Shown: positions 16,246 to 23,898, counted from the first letter of the stretch. The stretch: 32,441 bases of DNA from Candidatus Coatesiibacteriota bacterium (GCA_003647715.1 QMNJ01000002.1:1-32441); one strand, 5' to 3'. A program made the numbers and translations. The notes: generated from the sequence alone by a model not told the origin.

Positions 16246-16794
16246 CTACAGCACCTCAATGGTAATCTTGTCATTGGAATAGATACATATTTCACTTGCT
16301 ATCATAAGCGATTCTTTCACTATCTCATCGGCGGGCAGATTGGTGTGCTTCAGTAGTGCCCTTGCTGCTGATAGTGCATAGTCCCCACCACTCCCTATAG
16401 CGAGAATGCCATCGTCGGGTTCTATTACATCGCCGGAGCCAGATACCAATAGAGAATGTTCTCTATCCGCCACCGCCAGAAGTGCTTCTAAGCGCCTCAA
16501 TATCTTGTCTGTTCTCCACTCCTTCGCCAGTTCTACGCTTGCACGGGGTAGATTCTCGGGAAACTCCTTAATCTTGGCTTCAAACTTTTCAAATAGCGTC
16601 AGAGCATCGGCAGCGGCACCTGCAAATCCAGCCAGCACCCTCCCCTCAGCCAACTTTCTCACCTTCCTGGTGGTGGTCTTCACCACACTGTCACCGACTG
16701 TGACCTGACCGTCTCCGCCCATAGCAACACAATCATCCTTTCTCACAGCAATGACGGTGGTCTGGATATATTTTAAATTGCTATATCTCTCCAT
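16246..16794 (-). CDS. hslV: ATP-dependent protease peptidase subunit HslV (ClpQ)
   Basis: Proteasome-related threonine peptidase. The mature start TTVIAVRKDD is preceded by an 11-residue leader, so the catalytic residue would be T12, exposed by self-processing or another step; many relatives have only the initiator Met or a few residues there. The conserved GGDGQVT (26-32), the KVRKL-type loop with TTTRKVRKLAEG, AGFAGAAADALTLFE and IGSGGDYALSAARAL all match. The gene overlaps the stop of the Xer gene by one base (TAATG) and has GAGGAGGAG just upstream, which supports this start. With hslU it forms the HslVU complex. Confidence 0.97.
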   Translation of the reverse strand: MERYSNLKYIQTTVIAVRKDDCVAMGGDGQVTVGDSVVKTTTRKVRKLAEGRVLAGFAGAAADALTLFEKFEAKIKEFPENLPRASVELAKEWRTDKILRRLEALLAVADREHSLLVSGSGDVIEPDDGILAIGSGGDYALSAARALLKHTNLPADEIVKESLMIASEICIYSNDKITIEVL

Positions 16795-17753
16795 TACTCC
16801 TCCTCATAATTTATGTTAAGACGACTGTGCGGATGTGCTTTATCATATTTCTCCCTTATGTCCCTCAATGAGATGTGGGTGTAGATATTAGTGGTATTGA
16901 TATTTGAGTGACCCAACAGCTCCTGTATCTCCCTTATATCTACTCCTGCTTCATAGAGGCGGGTGGCGAATGAGTGCCTGAAGGTGTGGGGCGTCACTCC
17001 GCTCAAGCCCGCCCTCTTGACATAGTTCGCTACGATATAGCGAATCATCCTGGTGGTTATTCTATTACCCCTGATATTTACGAATAGCGCAGGTGTTTCA
17101 TTTGATGCCAGTTCTCCCCTGACTTCCATATAACGGTAGAGTGCCTTAGTTGTTTTCTCACCTTTTGGAACAATCCTCGCCTTGCCCCCCTTCCCATGTT
17201 TTATATGTATGAAATCACCTCTGTTAACATCCTCAATGTCAAGACCCACTACCTCTGACGACCTTAAACCCAGTCCATACATCAACCTCATCATACACAT
17301 ATCTCTGACCTTTATTGCACCCATCTTAGGGTTTTTAATCCTTCGGGCAATATAATATTCATCTTTAAGTGGGGTCTCAACCAGTTTCTCCGCTTCATTA
17401 TGTGTTTTTATCACTGTGGGTAAGGTTCTTTCACCCCTTCTAAAGCTGATAAAGGCAGATGGATTTGTATTTATTAGCCCTTTTCTCTTAAGGAACTTGA
17501 AGAACGCCTTCAGTGCCGAGACCTTTCTCTCTACGCTTATTCTTGAAAGCCCATCTTCAAGGAGGTGGGCGATGAAGTGCCTTATGGTTATATGGTCTAT
17601 ATTATCTATTTTAACAGTGGGGTCATATATGGTGAGAAAGTCCGAGAACTGCGATAAGTCCTTTGAATATGCGACTATGGTTTTCTCCGATAGAAGAAGG
17701 TAGTTCTTCATATAATCGGTGAAACTATCAATCAAGTAGTCAATGTTGTTCAT
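16794..17753 (-). CDS. Tyrosine recombinase of the XerC/XerD type
   Basis: Site-specific recombinase, probably resolving chromosome dimers. It has an N-terminal SAM-like DNA-binding domain (about 1-95) and a C-terminal catalytic domain. The catalytic set is complete: R164 (LGLRSSE), the hairpin lysine in GKGGK (187-191), H256 and R259 (HTFRHS), H282 (LGHSNINTTNIYTH) and the nucleophile Y291. It has 319 residues, slightly longer than typical because of a short insert (about 130-148) before the first catalytic motif. It is the first gene of xer-hslV-hslU, the same order as codV-codW-codX of Bacillus subtilis. Whether it is XerC or XerD cannot be told from sequence by eye. Confidence 0.93.
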   Translation of the reverse strand: MNNIDYLIDSFTDYMKNYLLLSEKTIVAYSKDLSQFSDFLTIYDPTVKIDNIDHITIRHFIAHLLEDGLSRISVERKVSALKAFFKFLKRKGLINTNPSAFISFRRGERTLPTVIKTHNEAEKLVETPLKDEYYIARRIKNPKMGAIKVRDMCMMRLMYGLGLRSSEVVGLDIEDVNRGDFIHIKHGKGGKARIVPKGEKTTKALYRYMEVRGELASNETPALFVNIRGNRITTRMIRYIVANYVKRAGLSGVTPHTFRHSFATRLYEAGVDIREIQELLGHSNINTTNIYTHISLRDIREKYDKAHPHSRLNINYEEE

Positions 17754-17834
17754 TTCATCATTTTACCATAATAAATGTCTTTCTTTGACCTAATTGGTTT
17801 TGATTCTAAATTATCTTGGATGTTATAGGGAGGA

Positions 17835-18614
17835 TTACATTCTGAATCTCTCGCCAAGATATATCTTCCTCGCCTCCTCGTCTTTTATAAGCTCCTCCGC
17901 TGAACCGGATATTAGTATTCTGCCGTCATACATTATATATGACCTGTCGGTTATCTCCAGTGTTTCTCTCACATTATGGTCGGTGATGAGTATGCCTAGC
18001 CCCACTTTTTTTAGATGTGAGATAATGCTTTGTATGTCCTCTACTGCAATAGGGTCTATACCGGCAAATGGCTCATCAAGAAGCAGAAAATGCGGGCGTA
18101 TTACCAGTGCCCTTGTTATCTCCACCCTGCGCCTCTCACCACCTGATAGTGTGTATGCCTTCTTGTTTCTTAGGTGGCTTATGCTCAGTTCCTGCAGTAG
18201 AGCATCTAATCTCTTCTCACGCTCCTCCTTTGAAAGGGGTAGGGTTTGAAGAATCGCCAGAATGTTCTCTCTCACGGTGAGTTTTCTGAATATTGATGGC
18301 TCCTGAGATAGATAGCCAATCCCCATTCTCGCCCTCTTATACATTGGATATCTGGTAATCTCCTCCTCACCCAGAAATACCCTGCCCGAGTCAGGTTTTA
18401 TCAGCCCCACTACCATATAAAAAGTAGTTGTCTTACCTGCTCCATTGGGACCCAATAACCCTACCACCTCTCCCTTTCTGATAGTCAAGGAGACCTCATT
18501 AACTACCCTCCTCCTTCCATACTCCTTCACCAGATTTTGTGTCTTCAATAGGAGGTCTTCTGGCTTCACATCTCTATTCTTTGATTGCTCTCTTCTCTTC
18601 TTCCTCTCTGCCAT
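17835..18614 (-). CDS. lptB: LPS export ABC transporter ATP-binding protein LptB
   Basis: ATPase that powers lipopolysaccharide extraction from the inner membrane with LptF/LptG. Motifs: Walker A GPNGAGKT (55-62), Q-loop Q104 (YLSQEPSIFRKLTVREN), signature LSGGERRRVEI (156-166), Walker B LLLDEPFAGIDP (177-188) and switch H213. The phrase PFAGIDPIAVEDIQ is typical of LptB. The ATG at 18614 overlaps lptA by 41 bases and adds about 15 basic residues to the usual N-terminus; a GTG at 18569 just after the lptA stop is a possible alternative. LptF and LptG are not in the window. Confidence 0.92.
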   Translation of the reverse strand: MAERKKRREQSKNRDVKPEDLLLKTQNLVKEYGRRRVVNEVSLTIRKGEVVGLLGPNGAGKTTTFYMVVGLIKPDSGRVFLGEEEITRYPMYKRARMGIGYLSQEPSIFRKLTVRENILAILQTLPLSKEEREKRLDALLQELSISHLRNKKAYTLSGGERRRVEITRALVIRPHFLLLDEPFAGIDPIAVEDIQSIISHLKKVGLGILITDHNVRETLEITDRSYIMYDGRILISGSAEELIKDEEARKIYLGERFRM

Positions 18615-19824
18615 GGTAGTATATTCCCTTCGCTTTCCCCCTTATTATAATCTTATCCACCTCATTATCGGCAATAAATATTACCATCACATCGCCATAC
18701 ACCCTGGTCTGACCACCTTCCTTACCAGGGTCATAGAAACCGCTGACATCACCCGTAATCCTTATTCTTTCAACCTGCTCATCTCTCAGCGATACATCAA
18801 TCCTATTACCACTTGCGAAGACCCTCTCATCAGTTGGTTCACCATTTTCATAGGGATAGTATATTCCCTCTGCATTGCCCTCAATCAACACTCTGACCAC
18901 CTCGCCGTCCTCAAAGTATGCTGTCATCACATCTCCGTATGTATCTACTCTGCCAGTGGTCTTCTTTTCTCCCTTGTTTTCTATACCTTCCTCTGTTGTT
19001 TCTTCCTCGCCTGTTTCTTCTTCTCTCTCCATTCTCACTTCTTCCGGGACAGTTATTGATGGTGGGGTTGGCGTGATGTATTCTTCGCCCGGGTTGGATG
19101 GTTCTTCAATGTTTTCTCCTGTTTCATCTGTTATTTTGTTGCCATCCATATTATCTTCAACTTTTTCTTTCTCTTCTCTGGTGTAATATATCATCCTGCT
19201 TCCACCATCAATGAATATCTTATCCACCTCATCATCTTTAATATAAAGGGTTATGACCTCTCCTGCAAGTCGGCTCTCATCCTGCCATGCTACTGGGTCA
19301 CCCTCCAGCACAATCGTTTCCTCCTTGCCATAGTAGGTGGCGAGGTCGCACTGGGCGATTATATCCTGGTAATATATCCATACATTCCCCCTCGCAATAC
19401 CAATATCATCCTCTGAGAACATCTCCATCAACTGCGATTCTACCCTGATTGGTTCCTCCTCCTTTTTGATTGTCAATATCGGTGTTTGGGTGGCTATGGA
19501 GTGCTTGTCATTCTTGTGATATTCAACATAGCCCGCTGTGAGGTGATAACCCTTGTCAGGGTCGTCTATTACCACATTCTTCTCCAGTATTGCCAGGTCC
19601 TGCTTCTCATAAGAGGTGCCCTTATCACAGGTGATGACCAATTTGCCATGGGTTATTTTAACATTCCCGGTGCCTATTATTACCCTCTCCTCTCCCTCCA
19701 TTATGCCCTCAGTTTTATCTGCCTCAATAATATATTTTTCTTTCTCACCTTCCTGCGTTAAGATTTTACTCGCTGGAACAAACACTAAAGATAATAACAG
19801 TATGAGTTTGAGGGTGTAATTCAT
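18574..19824 (-). CDS. lptA: LptA/OstA-like periplasmic LPS bridge protein with repeat extension
   Basis: Periplasmic protein of the LPS transport bridge. A signal peptide is visible (hydrophobic 5-18). Residues about 29-200 hold the OstA/LptA-type beta-jellyroll pattern (YIIEADKTEG, GTGNVKITHGKLVITCDKG, AGYVEYHKN, ARGNVWIYYQDIIAQCD). The protein is 416 residues, about twice the usual LptA. The extra part has an acidic, Pro- and Thr-containing linker (about 216-292) and repeats of a GDVM...EVxxIxIxGxxxGIYY unit. In transcription order it lies between lptC and lptB, 16 bases after lptC, and overlaps lptB. Placement in lpt supports the name; the extended form could also be described as an OstA-family protein. 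Confidence 0.82.
   Translation of the reverse strand: MNYTLKLILLLSLVFVPASKILTQEGEKEKYIIEADKTEGIMEGEERVIIGTGNVKITHGKLVITCDKGTSYEKQDLAILEKNVVIDDPDKGYHLTAGYVEYHKNDKHSIATQTPILTIKKEEEPIRVESQLMEMFSEDDIGIARGNVWIYYQDIIAQCDLATYYGKEETIVLEGDPVAWQDESRLAGEVITLYIKDDEVDKIFIDGGSRMIYYTREEKEKVEDNMDGNKITDETGENIEEPSNPGEEYITPTPPSITVPEEVRMEREEETGEEETTEEGIENKGEKKTTGRVDTYGDVMTAYFEDGEVVRVLIEGNAEGIYYPYENGEPTDERVFASGNRIDVSLRDEQVERIRITGDVSGFYDPGKEGGQTRVYGDVMVIFIADNEVDKIIIRGKAKGIYYHGREEEEKRAIKE
18613..19266 (-). repeat. Four-copy protein repeat in the LptA homologue
   Basis: Four related units of about 28 residues are encoded at protein positions 187-214, 297-324, 339-366 and 377-404. Cores are EVDKIFIDGGSRMIYY, EVVRVLIEGNAEGIYYP, QVERIRITGDVSGFYDP and EVDKIIIRGKAKGIYY. 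The first is split from the other three by the acidic linker encoded at about 18949-19179. Each unit looks like a pair of beta-strands with a GxY turn, so the array probably continues the jellyroll. Confidence 0.75.
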
Positions 19825-19840
19825 GTGATGGTTGTTATCT

Positions 19841-20398
19841 CTACTCCTCTTCTTCTGTATAGATTGATACCTCCTCGTCGGTTAGATGCCCTACCATTCG
19901 TGATGTAATGAAGTTGTTTAAATCAGGGTCTGACTCAAACCCTATGCCGTATATAACCGATTCCTTCTTGGTGAAGCGAACCTTTTCGTCGCTTCTTATG
20001 TGTTTGTCAAATGCATCCCACCTCAGTTTGGAGGTCTCCAGTTTGGTTCCATCCGACGCAACGACTACTACATTGCTGTATGCGACCATATCATGACTTC
20101 CAAGGTCTATAGTCCCCCAATCTGCTGTGAGGGTTGATGAACGCTCTCCCTCTTTATAGAACTCAATTGTGATGTTCACTACCTTTGCCACTTTCTTCTT
20201 CTCATATATATCGGCATAGTCAGCAAACAAACGCCACTCTATATTGCCCTTGATGGATTCAACGAGGGTGAAGTTCTCAATCCTCTGGTCGGGTGCTCTA
20301 TCTTCTATCTGTCTGCCAACTCCTTCTGTTTCTCTTTCACAGAATAGTAGTGTTAGAGCCATAATTAGGAAGATTACTATGAGATTTCTGATATTCAT
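19841..20398 (-). CDS. lptC: LPS export protein LptC
   Basis: Bitopic periplasmic protein that receives LPS from LptB2FG and hands it to LptA. From the ATG at 20398 the protein has 185 residues with one N-terminal hydrophobic segment (NLIVIFLIMALTLLFC). The ending LLFC looks a little like a lipobox but has F at -1, so a membrane anchor is as likely as lipidation. The body shows the LptC pattern: GNIEWRLFADYADIYEKKK, ITIEFYKEGERSSTLTADWG, and AYSNVVVVASDGTKLETSKLRWD. The frame extends upstream to 20485, but that would overlap the preceding gene and place the anchor internally, so the later ATG is preferred. Confidence 0.85.
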   Translation of the reverse strand: MNIRNLIVIFLIMALTLLFCERETEGVGRQIEDRAPDQRIENFTLVESIKGNIEWRLFADYADIYEKKKVAKVVNITIEFYKEGERSSTLTADWGTIDLGSHDMVAYSNVVVVASDGTKLETSKLRWDAFDKHIRSDEKVRFTKKESVIYGIGFESDPDLNNFITSRMVGHLTDEEVSIYTEEEE

Positions 20399-20438
20399 AT
20401 TTAGTGTAATCAAGTTCTGTCTTCCAGTTAAATAATAT

Positions 20439-21266
20439 TTAGTGCATTGACTTTGCAGCATCAAGGTTCTGCTGGGCGATATCAAGGGCGCTTTTATCCT
20501 TCACACCTGGTGCAAGCTCAACTGCCCTTTCAAGATGTTCTATTGCCTTCTCCCTATTTCTTACTCTGATGTATGATAGACCAATGTTATTGTGAAGCCA
20601 GAAGTAATCAGGCATTATCTGAAGCGCTTTCTTATACATATCTATCGCCTTGTTGTGGTCGCCTAGTTCCTGGTAGCAGGCACCGGCGAAGAACAGTGCC
20701 CATCCATACTGTTTGCCCTTTTCTCCCTCTTTCTCGTATGTCTCTAACGACTTCAATAGATATGGCAGGGATTTCTTGAAGTTCTTTTCGTCGTAGAATG
20801 ACTTACCCAATTTATAGTAATCGTATGCGGGCATTCCATTGGGAACATCACCCAGGTCAAATGAGATATTGGTAGCAGTAGAGGTTCCACCACCGGCTGG
20901 TTTACCAAATTCTATATAACCTCCAAAGACCCAACCCTCGTCTCCTGTTTCCGTTCTAACTCTATACCATGGTGCTGTAATGTTGTCTATGGTATCCTGT
21001 GTATCTGATTTCTCAAGAACTTTAACAGGCATATCCTTTCCAAGCACGGTTATAATCTTCCCGTCAAGGGATGGCTGGGAGCGGAGGTTCAGGGGTCCCG
21101 CCGATACATATGCCTCGTCCGTCTCCTCTATTACAGGTTTCTCTTCCGTCTTTATCTCACCGATGGTCTCTCTTTCGGCTTCCTTCTTCTTGCACGACAT
21201 TGTGATAACAAAGGAGATAGATATGAACATTATTAGAATTAATCTAAAGCCATCTTTTATCTTCAT
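20439..21266 (-). CDS. SH3-domain and TPR lipoprotein heading the lpt genes
   Basis: A 275-residue predicted lipoprotein. The hydrophobic N-terminus ends in ITMSC, making C25 the likely lipid-attachment site. A bacterial SH3 domain follows at about 50-120, with the typical LNLRSQPSLDGKIITVL start and WYRVRTETGDEGWVFGGYI end; such domains usually bind peptidoglycan or peptides. Residues about 145-270 carry three or so TPRs (KSFYDEKNFKKSLPYLLKSL, GDHNKAIDMYKKALQIMP, NREKAIEHLERAVELAP). I chose the ATG at 21266 because AGGAGG stands six bases upstream; the frame also has a TTG two codons earlier. It is the first gene before lptC, 40 bases away. It may tie LPS transport to the cell wall (inference). 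Confidence 0.85.
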   Translation of the reverse strand: MKIKDGFRLILIMFISISFVITMSCKKKEAERETIGEIKTEEKPVIEETDEAYVSAGPLNLRSQPSLDGKIITVLGKDMPVKVLEKSDTQDTIDNITAPWYRVRTETGDEGWVFGGYIEFGKPAGGGTSTATNISFDLGDVPNGMPAYDYYKLGKSFYDEKNFKKSLPYLLKSLETYEKEGEKGKQYGWALFFAGACYQELGDHNKAIDMYKKALQIMPDYFWLHNNIGLSYIRVRNREKAIEHLERAVELAPGVKDKSALDIAQQNLDAAKSMH

Positions 21267-21291
21267 TTCCAACCTCCTTTTAATATAATAA

Positions 21292-21300
21292 TTTATAACA
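21292..21300 (-). promoter_or_regulatory. Extended -10 promoter of the SH3-TPR/lptCAB operon
   Basis: On the minus strand TGTTATAAA (21300-21292) fits an extended -10 element (TGnTATAAA). No good -35 box is at 16-18 bases. The transcript would begin about 18 bases before the ATG at 21266, leaving room for the strong AGGAGG. Confidence 0.35.
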
Positions 21301-21326
21301 CATATTTAATCTATCAAAAACCGTTG

Positions 21327-21355
21327 TTGAATTTGAGCGTCCAATGTATTAGATT
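21327..21355 (+). promoter_or_regulatory. Candidate serS promoter
   Basis: TTGAAT at 21327-21332, 17-base spacer, TAGATT at 21350-21355. Both boxes match four of six consensus bases. The predicted start point lies only about eight bases before the serS ATG, and no ribosome binding site is visible there. Confidence 0.3.
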
Positions 21356-21369
21356 TATGGTTATTTGAA

Positions 21370-22638
21370 ATGCTGGATATAAGGTTTATAGAGGATAATA
21401 TTGAACTTGTGAAAGACATCACCCTCAGAAAGGGCTATGATGTCAATGTTGACCATTTGATAGAGATGGTTCGTAGTAGACGAAAGTATATATTTAACCT
21501 GGATAACCTCCGTTCTGAGAGAAATAGGAAATCAAAAGAGGTTAGTAGATTGAAGAGGGCGGGCGAAGATGCCGGTAGAATAATAGAAGATGTGCGAAGG
21601 ATAGGTAGTGATATAAAGGCACTGGAAGAGAAGGTTGGTGAGCTGGAAAATAATATTGCTGAGATAGCATTCAAGATACCCAATATACCGCATTTCAGTG
21701 TCCCTGAGGGTAATGATGAAGATGAAAACCTTGAGATAAGAAGATGGGGAAAACCACCTGAATTTGATTTCAAATATAGACCCCACTGGGAGATTGGCGA
21801 AATGTTAGGGATACTTGACTTTAAGCGTGCATCCAAGATAGCTGGCTCTATGTTTGCTGTCTATACAGGTCTCGGCGCTCGTCTGGAGAGGGCTCTTTTG
21901 AACTTCTTTTTAGATATGAATGTTAAGAGGGGGTATAAAGAGATATTCTGCCCCTATCTGGTCAACCGCGATTCTATTACGGGAACTGGACAGTTACCAC
22001 ACCTTGAGGACGATATGTATCATCTGGATAATCCCGATTATTTTCTTATCCCCACTGCGGAGGTTTCGGTGACCAGTTTGCACAAGGATGAAACCTTCAG
22101 CGAAGAGGACCTACCTATATATCATGCTTCTTATAGCGCATGCTTCAGAAAAGAGGCGGGTGCACATGGCAGGGAGACCAGGGGATTGATGAGGATGCAT
22201 CAATTCAATAAAGTGGAGTTAGTAAAGTTCACAACGCAGGAGACATCTTATGATGAACTGGAAGGTCTTGTGAGTGATGCGGAGGCGCTTCTCCAGGCGC
22301 TTGAACTGCCCTATCGTGTGACCAAGCTATGTATTGGTGAATTGTCTTTTGCAGCTGCTATGTGCTATGACCTGGAGGTGTGGATACCCAGTGAGGGCAG
22401 GTATCGTGAGGTATCATCTTGTTCTAACTTTGAAGAGTTCCAGGCAAGGCGCTTGAGAATAAGATATAAGCCAAAGGGAGGGAGGCAGTCCAAGTTTGTT
22501 CATACTTTGAACGGGAGCGGACTAGCCCTGTCAAGAACCCTGCTGGCAATACTGGAGAACTTCCAGCAGGAAGATGGTTCGGTTATATTACCAAAGGCAT
22601 TGGTGCCATATATGGATGGCTTGAAGAAGATAGGATGA
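21370..22638 (+). CDS. serS: Seryl-tRNA synthetase
   Basis: Class II aminoacyl-tRNA synthetase that charges tRNA-Ser, and tRNA-Sec where present. The N-terminal coiled-coil arm that grips the long variable arm of tRNA-Ser spans about 30-100. The catalytic domain has TAEVSVTSLH (229-238), motif 2 FRKEAGAHGRETRGLMR (259-275), MHQFNKVE, and motif 3 NGSGLALSRTLLAILEN (381-397). The 422-residue length is standard. The ATG at 21370 opens MLDIRFI, as in most bacterial SerRS. The gene is divergent from the lpt operon and is followed by the radical SAM gene after 33 bases. Confidence 0.97.
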   Translation: MLDIRFIEDNIELVKDITLRKGYDVNVDHLIEMVRSRRKYIFNLDNLRSERNRKSKEVSRLKRAGEDAGRIIEDVRRIGSDIKALEEKVGELENNIAEIAFKIPNIPHFSVPEGNDEDENLEIRRWGKPPEFDFKYRPHWEIGEMLGILDFKRASKIAGSMFAVYTGLGARLERALLNFFLDMNVKRGYKEIFCPYLVNRDSITGTGQLPHLEDDMYHLDNPDYFLIPTAEVSVTSLHKDETFSEEDLPIYHASYSACFRKEAGAHGRETRGLMRMHQFNKVELVKFTTQETSYDELEGLVSDAEALLQALELPYRVTKLCIGELSFAAAMCYDLEVWIPSEGRYREVSSCSNFEEFQARRLRIRYKPKGGRQSKFVHTLNGSGLALSRTLLAILENFQQEDGSVILPKALVPYMDGLKKIG

Positions 22639-22671
22639 TTTTATAGAAATTGTAGTTCAGGAGATATAAGT

Positions 22672-23664
22672 ATGGCAAAGAATAGTTTATCATTTGCTAC
22701 GAAGATGGTAGCAAGGGGATTTAAGAGCTATTTCGTTGACAGACCGATGGTTATCTCATTTGAGGTGACCCATAACTGCGTTTGCAGGTGCCTGCATTGT
22801 GATAAGGGTGGACCCAGCCCAGGTGAGGTCAGAATGAGACCAGAGGATTATGTAAAATTCCTTGATATGTATTACCCCGTATCTGTGCAGTTATCGGGTG
22901 GTGAACCGCTATGCAGGGATGACATTTATGAGGTAGTAGAAGCGATAAAGACATGGAAGAAAACACCACCCTATATGGTATTTGTCACCAATGGGGCGCT
23001 TCTTACTGAAGAGAAGTATAAGAGGTTAGCAGGTCTTGGCGTTGACCAGCTTTCTATATCGCTTGACTTCCCAGATGAGCGCCACGATAGTTTTAGACAA
23101 TACAGGGGGTTGTATAAGCACTTGTCTGAACTGGTTCCGAGGATTGCGGATTTGAAACTTACAGATATCGTCTTGAATATGGCAATCACCAGAGCGAACT
23201 TTAGAGAGGTTCTACCAATGGTTGAGAGGGCGTCTGAATGGGGGGTATCAATATCATATAGTGCTTATTCAATACTGAGGACAGGCGACCCGAAATACTG
23301 TATCAGCGATGAGGGGGAGTTGGAATTGTTGAAGAGGGATATATTGAAATTAATAGATATGAAGAGGGATGGTAAGCCGATAAGAAACCCTGACCGTGTT
23401 CTATGGGGCACTTATGAGTTCTTCAGGGACGGTGGAAAGCCAGATTGTAGAGCAGGGGTTCGTTTCTTTGTTGTGAGACCAGACGGTAAGATAAATCCCT
23501 GCTCAATGCACCCTAATGCAATCTACGAAACCCAGGAAGAGGCAATCCGTGATTTCTCATCTCGCAATCGTTGTGATAAGTGCTATGTAGCCATAAGGGC
23601 TTACTCAGATGGTGGGTTCTTTGACCTGTTAGGGGATTCAGTTGCGACATATTTTAATAGATAG
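22672..23664 (+). CDS. Radical SAM protein with a C-terminal auxiliary cluster site
   Basis: Uses a [4Fe-4S] cluster and S-adenosylmethionine for radical chemistry; the substrate is unknown. The CxxxCxxC motif is C36-x3-C40-x2-C43 (NCVCRCLHC). The SAM-binding SGGEP is at 75-79 and VFVTNGALL follows near 103-111. Four more cysteines, C259, C277, C301 and C304, sit in a C-terminal part with the pattern VVRPDGKINPCSMHP and CDKCY, typical of SPASM/twitch-type auxiliary cluster domains seen in peptide- and cofactor-modifying enzymes. No small peptide substrate gene is visible beside it. It probably shares a transcript with serS, but that need not mean a shared function. Confidence 0.88.
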   Translation: MAKNSLSFATKMVARGFKSYFVDRPMVISFEVTHNCVCRCLHCDKGGPSPGEVRMRPEDYVKFLDMYYPVSVQLSGGEPLCRDDIYEVVEAIKTWKKTPPYMVFVTNGALLTEEKYKRLAGLGVDQLSISLDFPDERHDSFRQYRGLYKHLSELVPRIADLKLTDIVLNMAITRANFREVLPMVERASEWGVSISYSAYSILRTGDPKYCISDEGELELLKRDILKLIDMKRDGKPIRNPDRVLWGTYEFFRDGGKPDCRAGVRFFVVRPDGKINPCSMHPNAIYETQEEAIRDFSSRNRCDKCYVAIRAYSDGGFFDLLGDSVATYFNR

Positions 23665-23696
23665 CAAGTAGAGTTTAATTTCATTATTTTGTAAGA

Positions 23697-23702
23697 TATA
23701 AT
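23697..23702 (+). promoter_or_regulatory. Candidate -10 box for the tRNA pair
   Basis: A perfect TATAAT ends 10 bases before the tRNA-Arg gene, which is a suitable distance for a tRNA promoter. The hexamer at the -35 position (TTTAAT, 23674-23679) matches only three bases. Confidence 0.35.
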
Positions 23703-23712
23703 ATGGACGAAA

Positions 23713-23786
23713 GCCCCCGTAGCTCAGCTGGAGAGAGCAACGGACTTCTAATCCGTGGGTCAGAGGTTCGAATCCTCTCGGGGGTA
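23713..23786 (+). tRNA. tRNA-Arg (anticodon TCT)
   Basis: A 74-base cloverleaf. Acceptor arm GCCCCCG pairs with CGGGGGT (one G-T pair), D stem GCTC/GAGC, anticodon stem ACGGA/TCCGT with loop CTTCTAA (anticodon 23747-23749), T stem AGAGG/CCTCT with loop TTCGAAT, discriminator A at 23786. CCA is not encoded, so it must be added by the nucleotidyltransferase. It reads AGA and AGG, the Arg codons that are prominent in these genes. Confidence 0.95.
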
Positions 23787-23794
23787 TATTTTAT

Positions 23795-23870
23795 GGTGGG
23801 CGTAGCTCAATGGCAGAGCACCGGACTGTGGATCCGGTTGTTAGGGGTTCAAATCCCCTCGTCCACCCCA
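23795..23870 (+). tRNA. tRNA-His (anticodon GTG), with encoded CCA
   Basis: A cloverleaf with the extra 5' G(-1) typical of tRNA-His, at 23795, opposite C73. Acceptor GTGGGCG pairs with CGTCCAC, D stem GCTC/GAGC, anticodon stem CCGGA/TCCGG with loop CTGTGGA (anticodon 23828-23830), T stem AGGGG/CCCCT with loop TTCAAAT. The 3' CCA is encoded at 23868-23870, unlike the tRNA-Arg eight bases upstream. Confidence 0.95.
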
Positions 23871-23876
23871 CATTTT

Positions 23877-23898
23877 ATGTAATACCTAGATGTAATAC
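23877..23898. repeat. Short direct repeat after tRNA-His
   Basis: ATGTAATAC occurs twice, at 23877-23885 and 23890-23898, with four bases between. No matching copy was seen at the other side of the tRNA genes, so there is no support for an integration site. The rest of 23871-23990 shows no gene. Confidence 0.3.

Noticed and set aside
20399..20485. Upstream extension of lptC to the ATG at 20485
   Set aside because: It would overlap the SH3-TPR gene and bury the membrane anchor inside the protein; the ATG at 20398 puts the anchor at the N-terminus.
23877..23898. Direct repeat next to tRNA-His as an integration site
   Set aside because: The copies are four bases apart, do not match the tRNA 3' end, and no integrase or foreign segment adjoins; the Xer gene is 6 kb away in a housekeeping cluster.
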